Shown in pieces: positions 1-11,492 of a stretch of DNA of 64,000 nucleotides. Source of the DNA: a bacterium (GTDB taxonomy: Bacteria > Patescibacteriota > Gracilibacteria > BD1-5 > UBA6164); NCBI GenBank assembly GCA_024635475.1, contig JAGXIW010000003.1, forward strand, positions 124,001 to 188,000, given 5' to 3'. The position numbers and the translations under genes are program-made. A model generated the notes under the pieces. The model saw nothing but the letters and a program-made list of their open reading frames with translations, ran no database searches and had not been told where the DNA came from. Position 1 is the first letter of the stretch. Each line of letters starts with the position of its first letter.

Positions 1-730
1 CCATATATTTTGGAAAATCACTAATATTTTCTGGACTCAGATAAGTAGACATCGCTAAATTAAAATTGTACTTTTTTGCTTCTTTGATTGAGGATAATAT
101 TTTATCACTTAATCAATTTATTCATCTAAGTTTTTCATGTTTTTCTAAATCATAACTATCAATACTTATTGCAATTGAGGTTAGATTATTTTTATCAAGC
201 ATTTTTAGATTTTCCTCTAAAAAATATCAATTAGTAAAAAGTAAAGTTGAAGTTTTTTTATAATCTATACTAGCCAATATTTCTTCAAATCATTTATTCA
301 TAAGTGGTTCTCATCAAACAAATCAAATGAGAGATACTCATAATTTTTGCAAATCTAAAACTACATTTTGAAAATCTGAAGTTTTCAAAACATTTTTATT
401 TTTATCATATACTCAACCTTCTCAATAAAAACTACAATGAGGACAGCTAGCATTACATTTATCTGTTAAAGCAATATTTACATAAAAAGGTATTTCTTTA
501 CCAAATATAGCTCCAAACATAGAAAGTCACATAAATTTAGCACTAGCATCTGAAAAAATTGGAGGAACCATTGTTGTGTAAACAGGATATCACTTATACC
601 AGTTTATAACTTTATGATGCATTATATATTTATCACAAAAAGCATTTATCATATTAATATTATATGATATACTTTTTTTGAAAAATACTTTTTTTAGTTT
701 AAAATTATTAATTATTTGTTTAAAATCCAT
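1..730 (-). CDS. Radical SAM enzyme, 3' end outside the window
   Basis: The product is a radical S-adenosylmethionine enzyme; its substrate cannot be told. The 243 visible residues carry the cluster-binding motif CNASCPHC (Cys92, Cys96, Cys99), which in this family binds the 4Fe-4S cluster that cleaves SAM. A 'GGEPL' segment about 35 residues later matches the SAM-contact motif after the second strand; its first Gly is a TGA codon. About 90 residues precede the cluster motif, a longer N-terminus than usual. The ATG at 728-730 lies inside the end of the upstream CarS-PlsC gene (19-base overlap), which suggests coupled translation in the same operon. The C-terminus lies beyond position 1, so an SPASM or other accessory domain cannot be judged. 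Confidence 0.85.
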
Positions 731-1788
731 TTTTCTATTTTATTAAAAAATATTTTTCCCACTTTAAGTAAATCCTTTTTATCATTTTCTTTATTTATAT
801 CTTTTTTTCCTAAAAAATCTATTTTTAATTTCCTATTTTTTTTAATTCAAAACATTAATAATTCAGAATTTTTTATTTTATTATTTAACCAAAAAGCTCA
901 AACTCAAAATTTTTTCTTCCATATTCATCATTCAGGAAAAATAAATACTGTTTCTCATCTTTCTACAAATTCTTTTGATAACTCTAAGCTATGACTTAAT
1001 TCTCAATATTTATTTGTAATATGAGCTGGATAACAACCCAATATTTTAGCTATTTTTCAATATTTATCCATATATAATTTTGTTACCATATACCTAAAAG
1101 GAATTATTTTAAAAACAGTTTTTAAATCTAAGGAACTACAAATTATAAATGGATCTAGTTTTGAAATATGATTAGATATACAAATATATTTTTTATCTTT
1201 TTCTATTTTTATTGAATTTTTCTTATAATATGATTTAAAATATAAATAAGGTTGGAAAAGTATCCGAACAATTAATTGCACAAAAATAATAAGCGGATTT
1301 GGGTAATTTAATTTTTTAATTCATACTTTATAACAAAAATAATCTATTATGGAATGATTTAAAAATCCTACTATCAATAATAATATATTAGATAATATAG
1401 TTATATCATAAACAAAATTTAGAAACACCAATATAGCTATAATTGAATCTAGTGTATCAAAAATATATTGAAATAAAACTCATACACCTCTACCATAATT
1501 TCAAGATTTTATTCACAATTTTCTTTTTATAAGGCTATTTGGTAATTCTCCTAAAATCCAAAAAAATCAAAGTAAAAAAGCAAACCAAAATTCAAAATAC
1601 AAAATCCCAAAAATAGCTGAAAATAAAGACATAACAATTAATCATCTATATGTTTTATTTTTTCAAAATATTTTTTCAGAAATTGGTTTATTTAAAAAAG
1701 AAAAATGATTTTTTTTGATGATAAAAATATGTATTATTCATACAATATCTAGTAAAACAAAAATTGCTATATAATCAAAAAAAGTCAT
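712..1788 (-). CDS. CarS-like CDP-lipid synthase fused to PlsC-like acyltransferase
   Basis: One frame of 358 codons joins two phospholipid enzymes. Residues 1-165 are a polytopic membrane domain with 'LGELPNSLIKRKLGI' and 'FQYIFDTLDS', resembling the CDP-archaeol synthase (CarS) family, which transfers CTP to a phosphatidate-type lipid. Residues 170-358 are a PlsC-type acyltransferase with the HX4D motif (His207, Asp212 in 'SNHISKLD') and a later 'FPEGG' acceptor motif near residue 285. I split the junction codon by codon: there is no stop, only an internal GTG at 1281 where the acyltransferase could re-initiate. The start directly abuts the stop of the upstream gene. In sequence this would make and activate phosphatidic acid. 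The fold assignments are from motifs, not a profile search. Confidence 0.8.
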
Positions 1789-2691
1789 TTATAATTCTAT
1801 GTAATAAGTAAAATATTCTCTAAAAATTTCCGCATTTTTATGTGTCATATTTAATGCATCTCATTTTTCTCTCATATATAAATAATATGAAATATTATAA
1901 TCTAAATTTAAATAATAATCATAAACATAATATAATAAAAAATTTCCAAGTCATTTTCATCTAAATTCTTTTAAAATTCAAACAGTTTTTATAACAAAAT
2001 ATTGTTTTGTATAAAATGAACTCAAAAATCATATATTTTGTCATTTATAAGTTAAAATAAATTCAGATATATTGTTTTTATATAAATTCAAATATACTTG
2101 CATATATTTTTCAAATTCAAAAAATTTTATTTTTGGAGCTTGTGTAAAAATTTTAGAAGATAAATCATATACTAATTTTAAATTATTTTTATTTATATCA
2201 ATTTTTTGGATTTCATAATCATTGAAATTTTCATTAATTTTATATGGATTTTTTCATTTTCTTTTTGCTGTTATATATTTTTCATATATTTTAAAATTAT
2301 TTTCTGATAATAAATTATTAAGAGTAGAATCAGTATAATATTCTCATAAAATAATTTCATTATTAGTTTCAAAATTTCAAAATCTATAATTATTCCAAAC
2401 TGAAAAGTTAATAGGTCATATTAATTTTTTACAATTAAATTTTTTTGATACATTCTTTATTTCATCAAAAAATTCTTTTACTTTAGATTTTTCATAAATT
2501 TGTATAAATCAAAAAAAGCAGATATTTTCAGAAACTCTTAAATCTTTAAATATAATACAAAATCAAATTTCATTAGAAATTATTTTATAATTTATATTTT
2601 CAAAAAAATCTATATTTTCTAAAATATTTTTATCAGATAAATATCTAAAATCTCAATATCTATTTTTTACATAATCTAAATATTTTTTCAT
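1789..2691 (-). CDS. GNAT-fold acyltransferase, YghO-like
   Basis: A 300-residue soluble protein. The N-terminal half contains 'GPINFSVWNNYRFG', resembling the GPxNFS signature of YghO-like proteins. The C-terminal half has the acetyl-CoA pyrophosphate loop of GNAT enzymes in 'EFRGKGLGNFLL' (R-x-x-G-x-G), near residues 240-251. The substrate is unknown. It sits 8 bases after the PEP-utilizing gene, and its stop directly precedes the CarS-PlsC start, so it is probably co-transcribed with lipid genes. A role in modifying a lipid head group or envelope amino group would fit but is inference. The family call is reasonable; the function is not established. Confidence 0.75.
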
Positions 2692-2699
2692 ATATAATC

Positions 2700-4631
2700 T
2701 TAATTAGTTATATTTCAATCTGAATTAATTTTTAAATAATCTCAAGTTTTATATTTTTTAGTTGCATCTTTTACTCATATAAGTAAAGGAATATTTAACT
2801 CTCTACAAATAATACTTACATGTGAAAGCATATTTCAATTTTCTAAAATAATTCATTTAATTCAAGGAAGTAATACTATCCGTCAAGGATCAAAACTCTC
2901 TGCAATAATAATTGCTATTTGTTCATCTGGAATATGAAACTCTTTAATAATATATACCTTTCACTCAAAAGAATTTCATATTAACAATTTATCACTATTT
3001 TTATCTGCAATATTATTATTTTCTAAAATTTTATCAAAAATATTATTTATATCTAAATCAAAAATTTCATCTTTATTTCTTAAAATATTTTTCTCTACAA
3101 ACTTTTCTCATATATTTAAAAATATTTTCCTTGCTATTGAAAAATTTTTACTTCTATATAATCTAAATTTTTCTCTATTTTTTATATATTTTAATAAAAA
3201 ATTACTTACTTTGTTTTTATTTTCTATATTATTTTGTAATTTAAGATTTTTATATTTTTCTATTAAAATACCAAAATCTTCAAGTCTTTCAGTTATATCT
3301 GGATTTTCAAGTTTTAACTCATCTCAAAATCTATGTCCATATTTTTCTAGATATTCTTGTTTTGTAATTTTTCAATTTGCTACATCTTGTAAAAAATAAA
3401 TTTGTTTAGCTGAAATAAGTCAATTAATAGTTCATAAATCTAAATTCTTTCACATTTTCATAATAACAAAATCATTATCTATAGTTATATACCACAAATA
3501 AGACAGATTTTGTTCAAAATCTTTATATAATAAATATAAATCATTTAATGATTGTTCTTCTAGATTTATTTTTTCAAAATCTTTATAAAAAGTTTCTAAA
3601 TAATTTTCTAATTTTTTTATTTTAAAATCAAAAGTAAATATTTTATAAATTAATATAATTATATATTTAAAATTAAATATATAATTTGGCATAAAATTAT
3701 AAATATCATCTATGTATAGATATTTTGATTTTAATTTTGTTCAAATCATTGTATCAAAAGCTTTTTTATTATCTCATGGAAACAATAATAAAAACTTATA
3801 CCAAGATATAATATTATAATATATTTTTCTATTTTTATATACTATTAAATCATCAAAAATATGCTCTATTTTTGATATTTTTTCATATGAAATTCATGAA
3901 TTATATGCTACTGACTTATAGACTTTTGAATATAATCTTTTTACAAAACTTGCTGTTAATCTAGTAGTTATTCAAGTAAAATTTTCTCAAATATTACTAT
4001 TATCAAGTATATAATAATTATTTAAAATATTTTTTGTTATTGGTCTTACCTGAAAAATAAATACTTTATTTTTTTTAATTCAAAATTCTATATCTAAATT
4101 AAAACCATAAATAAATTTAATCTTTTTTACATTTTCTAATATATTTTTTTCTGATTTTTTATTTAACAAATTTTCTCATGAACTTAATCTAAATTTTTTA
4201 TAAAAATACAATGATTGTTTTGAATCTCAATCTACAACACTCTCAGCTCCAGCTCAAGAATTTATTTCTATTAAAATTTTATCATTTTCTACAAAAATAA
4301 CTCCTCATAAATCTGTATTAATATATTCTTGAATTATTATGTCAAATTCTTTAATATCTCATCGTATTTTATCTATTTTTAATTTTGCATCATCTAATAT
4401 AAAATCTAAATTTTTATTTATTTTATTTATATTTATTTTATCTATTCATCAAATAGAAGTAAATATTCAAGCAAAAGATTGCTTTAAAGAATCTTCTTTT
4501 TTATATGAAGATCTTAAAATAATTTTATCACAATTAAATTCATTAAGTAAATTTAGATCTTTTTTATATATAAAAAATTTCGGTATATTTAATCAACTCT
4601 CTTGTAATTTTACTAATCTTTCATATTTCAT
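2700..4631 (-). CDS. PEP-utilizing enzyme (PEP synthase / rifampin phosphotransferase-like)
   Basis: 643 residues. The N-terminal part matches the PEP/pyruvate-binding (ATP-grasp) domain: 'LRSSYKKEDS', then 'SFAGIFTSI' near residue 60, and 'VFIFQVRPIT' near residue 200, the usual end of this domain. The C-terminal part is the swivelling phosphohistidine domain with 'ILENGNMLSHVSIICREL', where His604 is the expected phosphoryl carrier. The order ATP-grasp, middle segment, C-terminal His domain with no PEP-utilizing TIM barrel is that of rifampin phosphotransferase-like proteins rather than classical PpsA. ATG at 4629-4631 is the first start after an in-frame stop at 4671-4673. The acceptor is unknown; neighbours suggest an envelope or lipid substrate. 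Confidence 0.78.
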
Positions 4632-4727
4632 ATTTATTTTATTTTTTTCTAAATAGTTTCGAATAATTATTTACTCTTTATCAAATATTTTTTGTATTTC
4701 AGCTTGACTATATAAGGTATTTTTATC

Positions 4728-6731
4728 TTAAAATCATTTTCTTTCCAAAAAAGCATTTGGCGATATACCTACTCAAGCAAAATCATAAAATAATTCACTT
4801 GCTTTTTTAGTAGTTCCAGCTGATAAAATAGTATTTAGAAACCTATCTGCTATTTCTTTATTGAAAATTCATTTTTTCTTGAATATGTCCCAAACTTGAG
4901 CCTCTATAATCTCTGCCCACATATAACTATAATACCCAGCGCCATAACCTCAATCAAATATATGAGAAAAAGAAGCATACATTTTATAATCTTTATCCTT
5001 TTCTAAAATTGAATAATTATTCACAAATCAAAATATTTCATAATCCAGTTCATCAATTGTATCTGGAATAACTTTACTATGTAAATGCATATCTAAGCTT
5101 GCAAATTCATTTTGTCTTAATGTAAAATTTCCCATTCAATATTTTTCAAGTTTTTTCATAATTAAAAGCATACTTTGTGGTATATCAACTCCTGTTTTAT
5201 TGTGTTTAGCAAATATTTTCAAAGATTCTTCTTCATTTGCCCAATTTTCCATAAGTTGCGAAGGTAATTCTACAAAATCCCATTCAACATTAAATCAACT
5301 TAAATCACTATATTTACTTATTGAAAGCATTTCATGAATCGCATGACCAAATTCATGGAACATAGTTTCAACATCTATATAATTAAGCAAAGTCTTTCAA
5401 TTTTCTCATTTAGCAAAAGCACATACATTAACTATTATAGGGAGAATTTGTCATTTTTCATTATTATCCATTTTTGGTCTAAAATTATCACACCAAGCTC
5501 AACTTCTTTTATCAGGATTATAAAAATAATCTCATATAAAATAAGATATAAGTTTTCAATCTTTATAAACTTCATAAAATTTTAAATCCAAAGAATATGA
5601 ATCTACTTTTATTTCTCTCATTTCTAATCAATATAACCTATTTATAATTTCAAAAAGTCAATTTAAAACTCTATCAAATTCAAAATATTTTTTTAATTCT
5701 TTTTCATCAAAACTAAATTCTTTTTCTTTATATATCCTAGAATAATATGGTAAATCCCAATTATACAAATCTTTTAATTTAAAATATTTTTTCAATTGCA
5801 TTATTTCCTCATTTGCTTTATCTTTTGCTTTTAATGACACTTCATCTATAAGGCTTATTATATCATCTGGAGTGTCTGCCATCTTAAATTCTAGTGATAA
5901 CTCTGCATAATTTTTGTATCCTAAAATTTTTGATTTTTTATCTCTTAATTTTAATATTTCTAAAATAATTTCTCTATTATCATACTTTCAACTAGATGCA
6001 AACTGAGATTTTGAAGTATAAAAATATTTTCTAATTGCTTCATCAGTACAATATTTCATAATAGCCATATATGAGGAAGGTGAAGAATCAAATAAAAATC
6101 ATTTCTTTCATTTTTGTTTTGCCTTATCTTCTGCTTCTTTTAAATCATTTTCTGGTATATCTTTTATACTTTCATCTGTTTCAAGTAAATAAATAAATTC
6201 TTTTTGACTAAAAAGTAAATTATTTCAAAATTTTTGAGAAAGCTCTGAGAGTCTTTTACTTATTTTTTTTAATTCTTCTTGTTTTTTCTCTTCTAAATTT
6301 ATTCATTTAACTTCATAGGATTTGATAGAAAGATCCAATATTCTTTGTTGTTGTGAATCTATTTTACAATTTTCTCTACAATAACAAAGCATATCATAAT
6401 ATCTCTTATTATAAGCCATATAATTTCAAAGATCTATATATTTTGGTTCAAATTCTTCGATTATATTTCTTATTTTTTCTCCAGATTTAACATTTTGTAG
6501 ATGATTTAAAAGCGAGAAAAATAAATCCAGGCGAGAAAAATCCTCAAAAGTTTCAAATGTAATTTCTTCATTTTTAATTTTCAAAGTCTCATCAAAATCC
6601 TTCTTTTCTTCTTCCAAAAGTTCACTTAAAACATCAAGTGCAATATCCAATACTTCTTCCGAAAACATAAATTTTAAATCTGGTATTTTAGTATTTTCAA
6701 GTTCCTTTAGTATTTTTTGTTTTACTGTCAT
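4728..6731 (-). CDS. M3 family zinc oligopeptidase
   Basis: A 667-residue zinc metallopeptidase of the M3 (thimet oligopeptidase / oligopeptidase A) family, which cleaves short peptides in the cytoplasm. The zinc motif HEFGHAIHE is plain at about 5330-5356, inside the family context 'TMFHEFGHAIHE'. The C-terminus 'GISPNAFLERKGF' is also typical of the family. Length is that of a normal M3 enzyme and there is no signal peptide. ATG at 6729-6731 gives an acidic helical N-terminus. It is 97 bases from the preceding operon and is separated from the response regulator by a terminator hairpin, so it is probably its own unit. Likely housekeeping peptide recycling. Confidence 0.93.
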
Positions 6732-6775
6732 AATAACTTTTAGTTTATAATAAAATTTATAATAATCAGAAAAAT

Positions 6776-6811
6776 AAAAAAATCTATCTAAAATTTTAGA
6801 TAGATTTTTTT
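6776..6811 (-). terminator. Hairpin terminator after the response regulator
   Basis: A perfect AT-rich palindrome is centred at 6793/6794 (arms read ATCTATCTAAA), with A-runs and T-runs on its two sides. Read on the minus strand it follows the stop of the response-regulator gene and ends in a T-tract, as an intrinsic terminator does. Confidence 0.7.
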
Positions 6812-6827
6812 ATTTATTTTTTTATTA

Positions 6828-7205
6828 CTATTTTTTATTTAAAAATTCATTTATTTTATCTACTATTTCAGCTCCTTGATAGTCAGATTTTCTTAAATAA
6901 AGATCAGCTCATAATTCATAAGCTTTATCTATATCAGCTTGTTGAGATAGATTACTACAAATAATAACAGGTATTTTAATAGAAGATTGATTTTTAATTG
7001 TTTCTAAAACTTCAAAACCATTCATCTGTGGCATCATAATATCAAGAATAATTAAATCAGGTACAATTTCTAGAATTTTAGTTATTCAATGCAAACCATC
7101 CATTGAAGAATATACCTCAAATCCAGCATCTTCAAAATAGATTTTATATAGTTCTTGTATGTCTATATTATCTTCTATAATTAATATTTTTATTCTTTTA
7201 TTCAT
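6828..7205 (-). CDS. Single-domain response regulator
   Basis: A 125-residue receiver domain with no output domain (CheY/Spo0F type). Visible landmarks are the acidic pair Glu11-Asp12 in 'ILIIEDN', the phospho-acceptor Asp55 in 'DLIILDIMMPQMNGFE', and a Lys in 'YLRKSD' close to the C-terminus. ATG at 7203-7205 follows the histidine kinase stop by 91 bases, so the two probably form one two-component system. With no DNA-binding domain it must act by protein contact or phosphorelay. The frame continues upstream to 7343, but that stretch overlaps the kinase gene and does not look like receiver sequence, so I used the inner start. Confidence 0.93.
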
Positions 7206-7296
7206 AATTCTTTTTTTATTATATTTATTTTTTTTATTATGTTTATTATGATTTATAATATCATATACTATTTTACTTATATATGCAAATTTATTA

Positions 7297-9540
7297 TTAT
7301 ATAGGTAAATGAAAATAAAATGTTGATCAATTTTGGTATTCACTCTCCATTCATATTTTTCATCACATATCTTCTACAATATATTTACAAACAACTAATC
7401 ATAAACCTGTTCATTTTTCCTCTCTTTGAAGAGGAGAATCTATTTGAGAAAATTTTTTGAAAAGTTTACTTTGATCTTCTTTTTTTACTCATATTCAATT
7501 ATCTATTACAGAAATTTTTAACATTTTATTCTCAACTTTTGCTATTATTGTTATAATACCATCATTTGGAGTAAACTTATAAGAATTTGAAATAAAATTA
7601 ATTATTACCTGTTTCATTTTTCATTTATCTGTTTTTATTACTTTATTTTCAGATAATAAAGTAATTTTTATATTTTTTTGTTTAAGTAAATCTTCAAATC
7701 AAGAAACAATTTGTTCTATAAATTCTTTAATATTAATTTCTTCATAAAAATATTTCATTTTTTTTGCTTCTAGTTTTCATAAGTCAAGCATTTGATTTAC
7801 TATACTTATTAACTCCGTTGTGTTATTTCTAATTCTATCTAAATATTTTTTTTGTACTTCATTTATATCTCAAATTTTCTCATCAATAAGTAAGGTACAA
7901 TACCCATTTATTACAGTCATAGGGGTTCTTAATTCATGAGATACTATTGATATAAATTCATCCTTCATTTTATTAATTTCTCTTTCTTTTGTTACATCTC
8001 TTTCTATTATAAAATAATAAATAATTTTATTTTTATCATCTATAATAGGAGTAATATATGCTTCTGTTATAAATAATGAGCCGTCTTTTCTTTTTATTTC
8101 AAATTCTTTAATTTGAGTTTCTTTTTCTAACTTTATGATATCCATTATTTCATTTATTGTTTGTTCTCAACTTTTACTCCTATAATTTTTATGAGAATCT
8201 TTTCATTTTATCTCATTTAAAGTATATCAAATTTCTTTTATAAAAGAATTATTTATATATATAGGATTTAAATCTGAATCCATTATAGTGATAAAATCTG
8301 TAGCATTATTAACAGCTAATTCGAATTTTTTTAGTTCTACATTGAGTTTATCTGTTATTTCTTTTTGAGTTTTTATTTTTTTTGTTTGTGCTTCTACTTG
8401 TATATTTACTTCTTCATCTTTTCTTTTGAGTTGTTCTAACATAATTTGAAATGATTTAGAAATTTCTCAAATCTCATTATCTTCTTGTATTGTTATCTTT
8501 CAATTTAAATTTCAATTTACTATCTCAGAAAACTGGTTTTCCAATTCTTTTAGTGGATTTAAAGCTTTATTAATAATTCTTCTAATACTAAAATACATTG
8601 GGAAAAAAACTATTATAGCAGAGAGAATATACCATTTAATGATATTTATTCATTCAGATAAAATTTCTTCTTTAGAAATTTCAGTTATTAAACAAGCATT
8701 TAATTCTTTTATATATTTATGTGTTCAATACACTTCATATCATAAATAATTTTTGTATAATTTATAGTATATATTTTTTCAATTAAAACAATCTTTTATT
8801 ATATCTGGTTGTACTTTTAAGATAGATTTAGTATTATCTACAAATCTTGAAGGTGAAAACATTAATCATTTTTTATCAACTATATAACTTTCTCATGTTT
8901 TTCATAATCAAATATTTGAATTTAATATATTTTCTAAAACATTAGTATTTATTCCAACTGATATATATCAATAAGGTTCTCATTTAAATTCTATTAGAAT
9001 TGATAAAAATAATATATTGTGAATATTACTTGTTTTATCATACATAATAATTTCTGATATATCATATCATTTTTTCAATTTTTTATTTATATTATCTGAA
9101 AAAAATTTTTTAATATTGTTTTCTAAATCTTCTCCATAATTATTAGCATAACTAGTTCTATATTTAATAAATCATTCTTTATCAGTAAAATTTAACATTA
9201 ATATTTCTTTATGATTATTAGAATATAAATCAAGTTTAGATATTAATATATTTAATACATCACTTTCATTTAAGAGTTTATTATTATTATTATTATTAAT
9301 AGTGTGTAATGTATTTGCATTTTCAGTTGATTTAATATTATTAATATGATCATTATTATGATCAAAATATAATTTTAAACCTTTTTCTTTAATTTGATTT
9401 ATAGAATTGATACGTTCAATATATTGTTTTTTAAAACTATTTTGAATTAAATTATATACAATAATTCAGGTTGTAATAATCGCTATAAGTATTATCATAA
9501 AACAGGGTATGATAATTTTATTTTTTATTTTTTTTGCCAT
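7297..9540 (-). CDS. Membrane sensor histidine kinase (dCache-like, HAMP, PAS)
   Basis: 747 residues. A transmembrane segment lies near 8-30, then about 265 extracytoplasmic residues with 'GESYIVDKKGLMFSPSRF', typical of double-Cache sensors. A second transmembrane segment lies near 300-318, followed by a HAMP-like linker, a coiled coil and a PAS domain (about 410-520). The HisKA box 'IVSHELRTPM' holds the phospho-accepting His near residue 535. The HATPase domain has 'NFISNSYKFTPN' (N box), 'GTGLGLVV' (G2) and a C-terminal 'GSTFYFHLPI'. It senses an external signal, probably a small ligand, and likely phosphorylates the receiver encoded just downstream. Confidence 0.92.
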
Positions 9541-9663
9541 ATATTTTTTTTAAATGTCATATATTTTTATTTTAGCATATTTTAAATAAAAAAACAAAAA
9601 AATTAGCTTTTAAAAGCATCAACTTGAAATTGACTAAAAAAATAAAAATTTATTTGAAGAAAA

Positions 9664-10116
9664 CTAATAATGATAACTCTTTCAATACTTAATACTTTCA
9701 ACTCTATATAATTGTTCTAAAAGTATAACCAATGCTTCTATATGCGGAAAAGTCATAGGAGAAAAAGATATTTCAAAATCTATATGTTTTTTTATAGTTT
9801 CATAATCAAGTCAATAAGGTCAACCTATAACAAAAACTATTTCTCAATTATTTTGAAATTTATATTCTAAAAAATTCATAAATTCAATCGTTGAAAAAGC
9901 TTTTCATTCAATAGAAAGTACTATTTTAAAAGCATTTAATTTTGATAATTTATCGATTATAAGCTTTGTTTCTTCTCTTATAATCTCATCTACACTATCT
10001 TTTTTACTTGGTTTGAGCTTTATTATCTCTACTTTTTTTCAAAGTCTTTTTTTGTATTCTTTGACCGGTTCTTCAAAGTGTTTATAACTATCGCAAATTG
10101 TAAGGATTTTTATCAT
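9664..10116 (-). CDS. rlmH: 23S rRNA pseudouridine-1915 N3-methyltransferase
   Basis: 150 residues, the normal length for RlmH, a SPOUT-class methyltransferase that methylates pseudouridine 1915 in helix 69 of 23S rRNA. The SAM-binding knot shows 'IVFVIGGPYGLDYE' followed by 'ISFSPMTFPH', both diagnostic, and the C-terminus ends in the family's Y-H-Y. ATG at 10114-10116 gives the usual 'MIKILTICDS' beginning. It is the last gene of the Bat-cluster direction, 38 bases after a small unknown gene. An AT-rich stretch of 123 bases follows, with no clear terminator. Confidence 0.93.
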
Positions 10117-10154
10117 AAAGAGTTATAGAGTTAGTGGTTAAGTAATATCTATTT

Positions 10155-10562
10155 TTAATTCACTATATCTATTTTTATCATTCTATTCCCAAATCTTGGA
10201 CTACTATCAGATTCCCTTATACAAACTATAAAAGGTGAGGATTCCTCAAATTTATCAAGTACTGTTTTAAATGTTTCTTGCCCTCATTCAATTGTGATTA
10301 TTGTATAAACTCATTCTACATTTTTATCTGTATAAATTTCTATTTCATCTTCAGTCGATATAGAAATATCTTGATTTATAGATTTTACTCAGGCTTTTTC
10401 TTGTAATTCTTTCAATAAATCTATACTTGTTTTTTTGTAAGTTTTTCAATAGAAAAAATAAGTATAGGTTCAGATAGGATTTAAACTTTCAACAAAATAT
10501 AAGTTTTCAATTTCAAAATTAACCTGCTGTTCAAAAGTTATGTTTCAAGCTGTTTTATACAT
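10155..10562 (-). CDS. Conserved-looking small protein of unknown function
   Basis: A 135-residue acidic protein that I do not recognise. It has no signal peptide or membrane segment, no cysteine pairs, and a mixed alpha/beta appearance (a strand-rich start, a 'DLLKELQEKAG' helix, then strands). ATG at 10560-10562 is preferred; an in-frame ATG 15 bases upstream (10575-10577) lies inside the terminator hairpin of the preceding TPR gene. It sits between that gene and rlmH on the same strand. Nothing in the sequence gives a function. Confidence 0.6.
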
Positions 10563-10567
10563 AAAAA

Positions 10568-10598
10568 ATATAATCATAAAATATTGTTATGATTATAT
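10568..10598 (-). terminator. Hairpin terminator after the TPR gene
   Basis: A 12-base perfect inverted repeat (ATATAATCATAA and its complement) with a 7-base loop lies 6 bases beyond the TPR gene stop and is followed on the minus strand by a T-run. It overlaps the leader of the next gene, so it could attenuate rather than fully end transcription. Confidence 0.65.
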
Positions 10599-10604
10599 TT
10601 AAAT

Positions 10605-11492
10605 TTATTGAATTACAAAAAATTGTTTTATTTTCTACCAATCTTTTTCATTTTGATTCAATAAAGAATCATTAAAATTTTCAAAATTATCAAAAAAAGG
10701 ATCTTGTTTAAATATATCGAATATATCCTCATTGTTACCTTGATTTTTCTTTCAAAAATTATTTCAATTTTCTTTTTGTTCTTGTTTTAATTGTTCATTG
10801 TACTGTATCAATTGTTTTTTTTCTTCTTCGTTTAATTCTTTTAGTTTTGAATCTTTTTTGATATCGTATCAGTTTCATTGTCCACTTTTATTCTCTTCCT
10901 GGACATTTTCATCTTGTTTTTTTTCTCAATCTTTTTTATTATCTTCTTTATTATTATCTCATTTTTCTACTTTTTTTTGATCCTTTTCTTCATTACTTTT
11001 ATCTCATTTATTTTCTAATTTATTAAGTTTTTCATTTACAAAATCATAGTTCTCTTTTGTCTTTTTATCTTCCTTTTCATCTAACACTTTTTTATAATTA
11101 TCCAATGATTCTTGCCATAAATTTGCTTTTGTTTCTATATTTTCTTCTTTTTCTCAAAGTTTATAAAATACATTTCATAGATTGTAAGCCATTTCTAAAT
11201 CTTCTTTTTCTCAAGTTGCAGTTTTGATTTTTTCATAATACTCTATTGATTTTTTGAAATCTCAAAGTTTGTAATAATCTCATCACAAATTGTAATTAAT
11301 AGTATTGTTTTTAATATTATTTTCTGCTTTTTTATGATAATCTAATGCTTTTTTATAGTCTAGATTATTAAAATTGTAATTTCATAAAACATTATTAAAA
11401 AATCACAAAAAATTGTTCGCATTAAAAAATAAAGCTAAAATTATGAATATAGCTGATAGAAATAATATAATTTTATTATTTATTTTTACCAT
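10605..11492 (-). CDS. TPR protein of the Bat/vWA cluster
   Basis: 295 residues: a hydrophobic N-terminal anchor (about 7-24), two or three tetratricopeptide repeats ('NYNLGDDYYKLGDFKKSIEYYEK' type, about 45-130), then a long charged Lys/Glu/Asn/Gln-rich tail. This is the layout of the TPR partner found beside BatA/BatB (BatC/BatE type). The start codon lies inside the end of the vWA gene (17-base overlap), which points to coupled expression. It is probably a periplasmic or cell-surface scaffold tethered to the membrane. In other bacteria Bat proteins are linked to stress and envelope integrity; the role here is inferred from the neighbours. Confidence 0.78.

Noticed and set aside
1057-1281. 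A separate 74-residue acyltransferase fragment
   Set aside because: It ends only at a TGA, which is glycine here, and is continuous upstream with the CarS-like domain.
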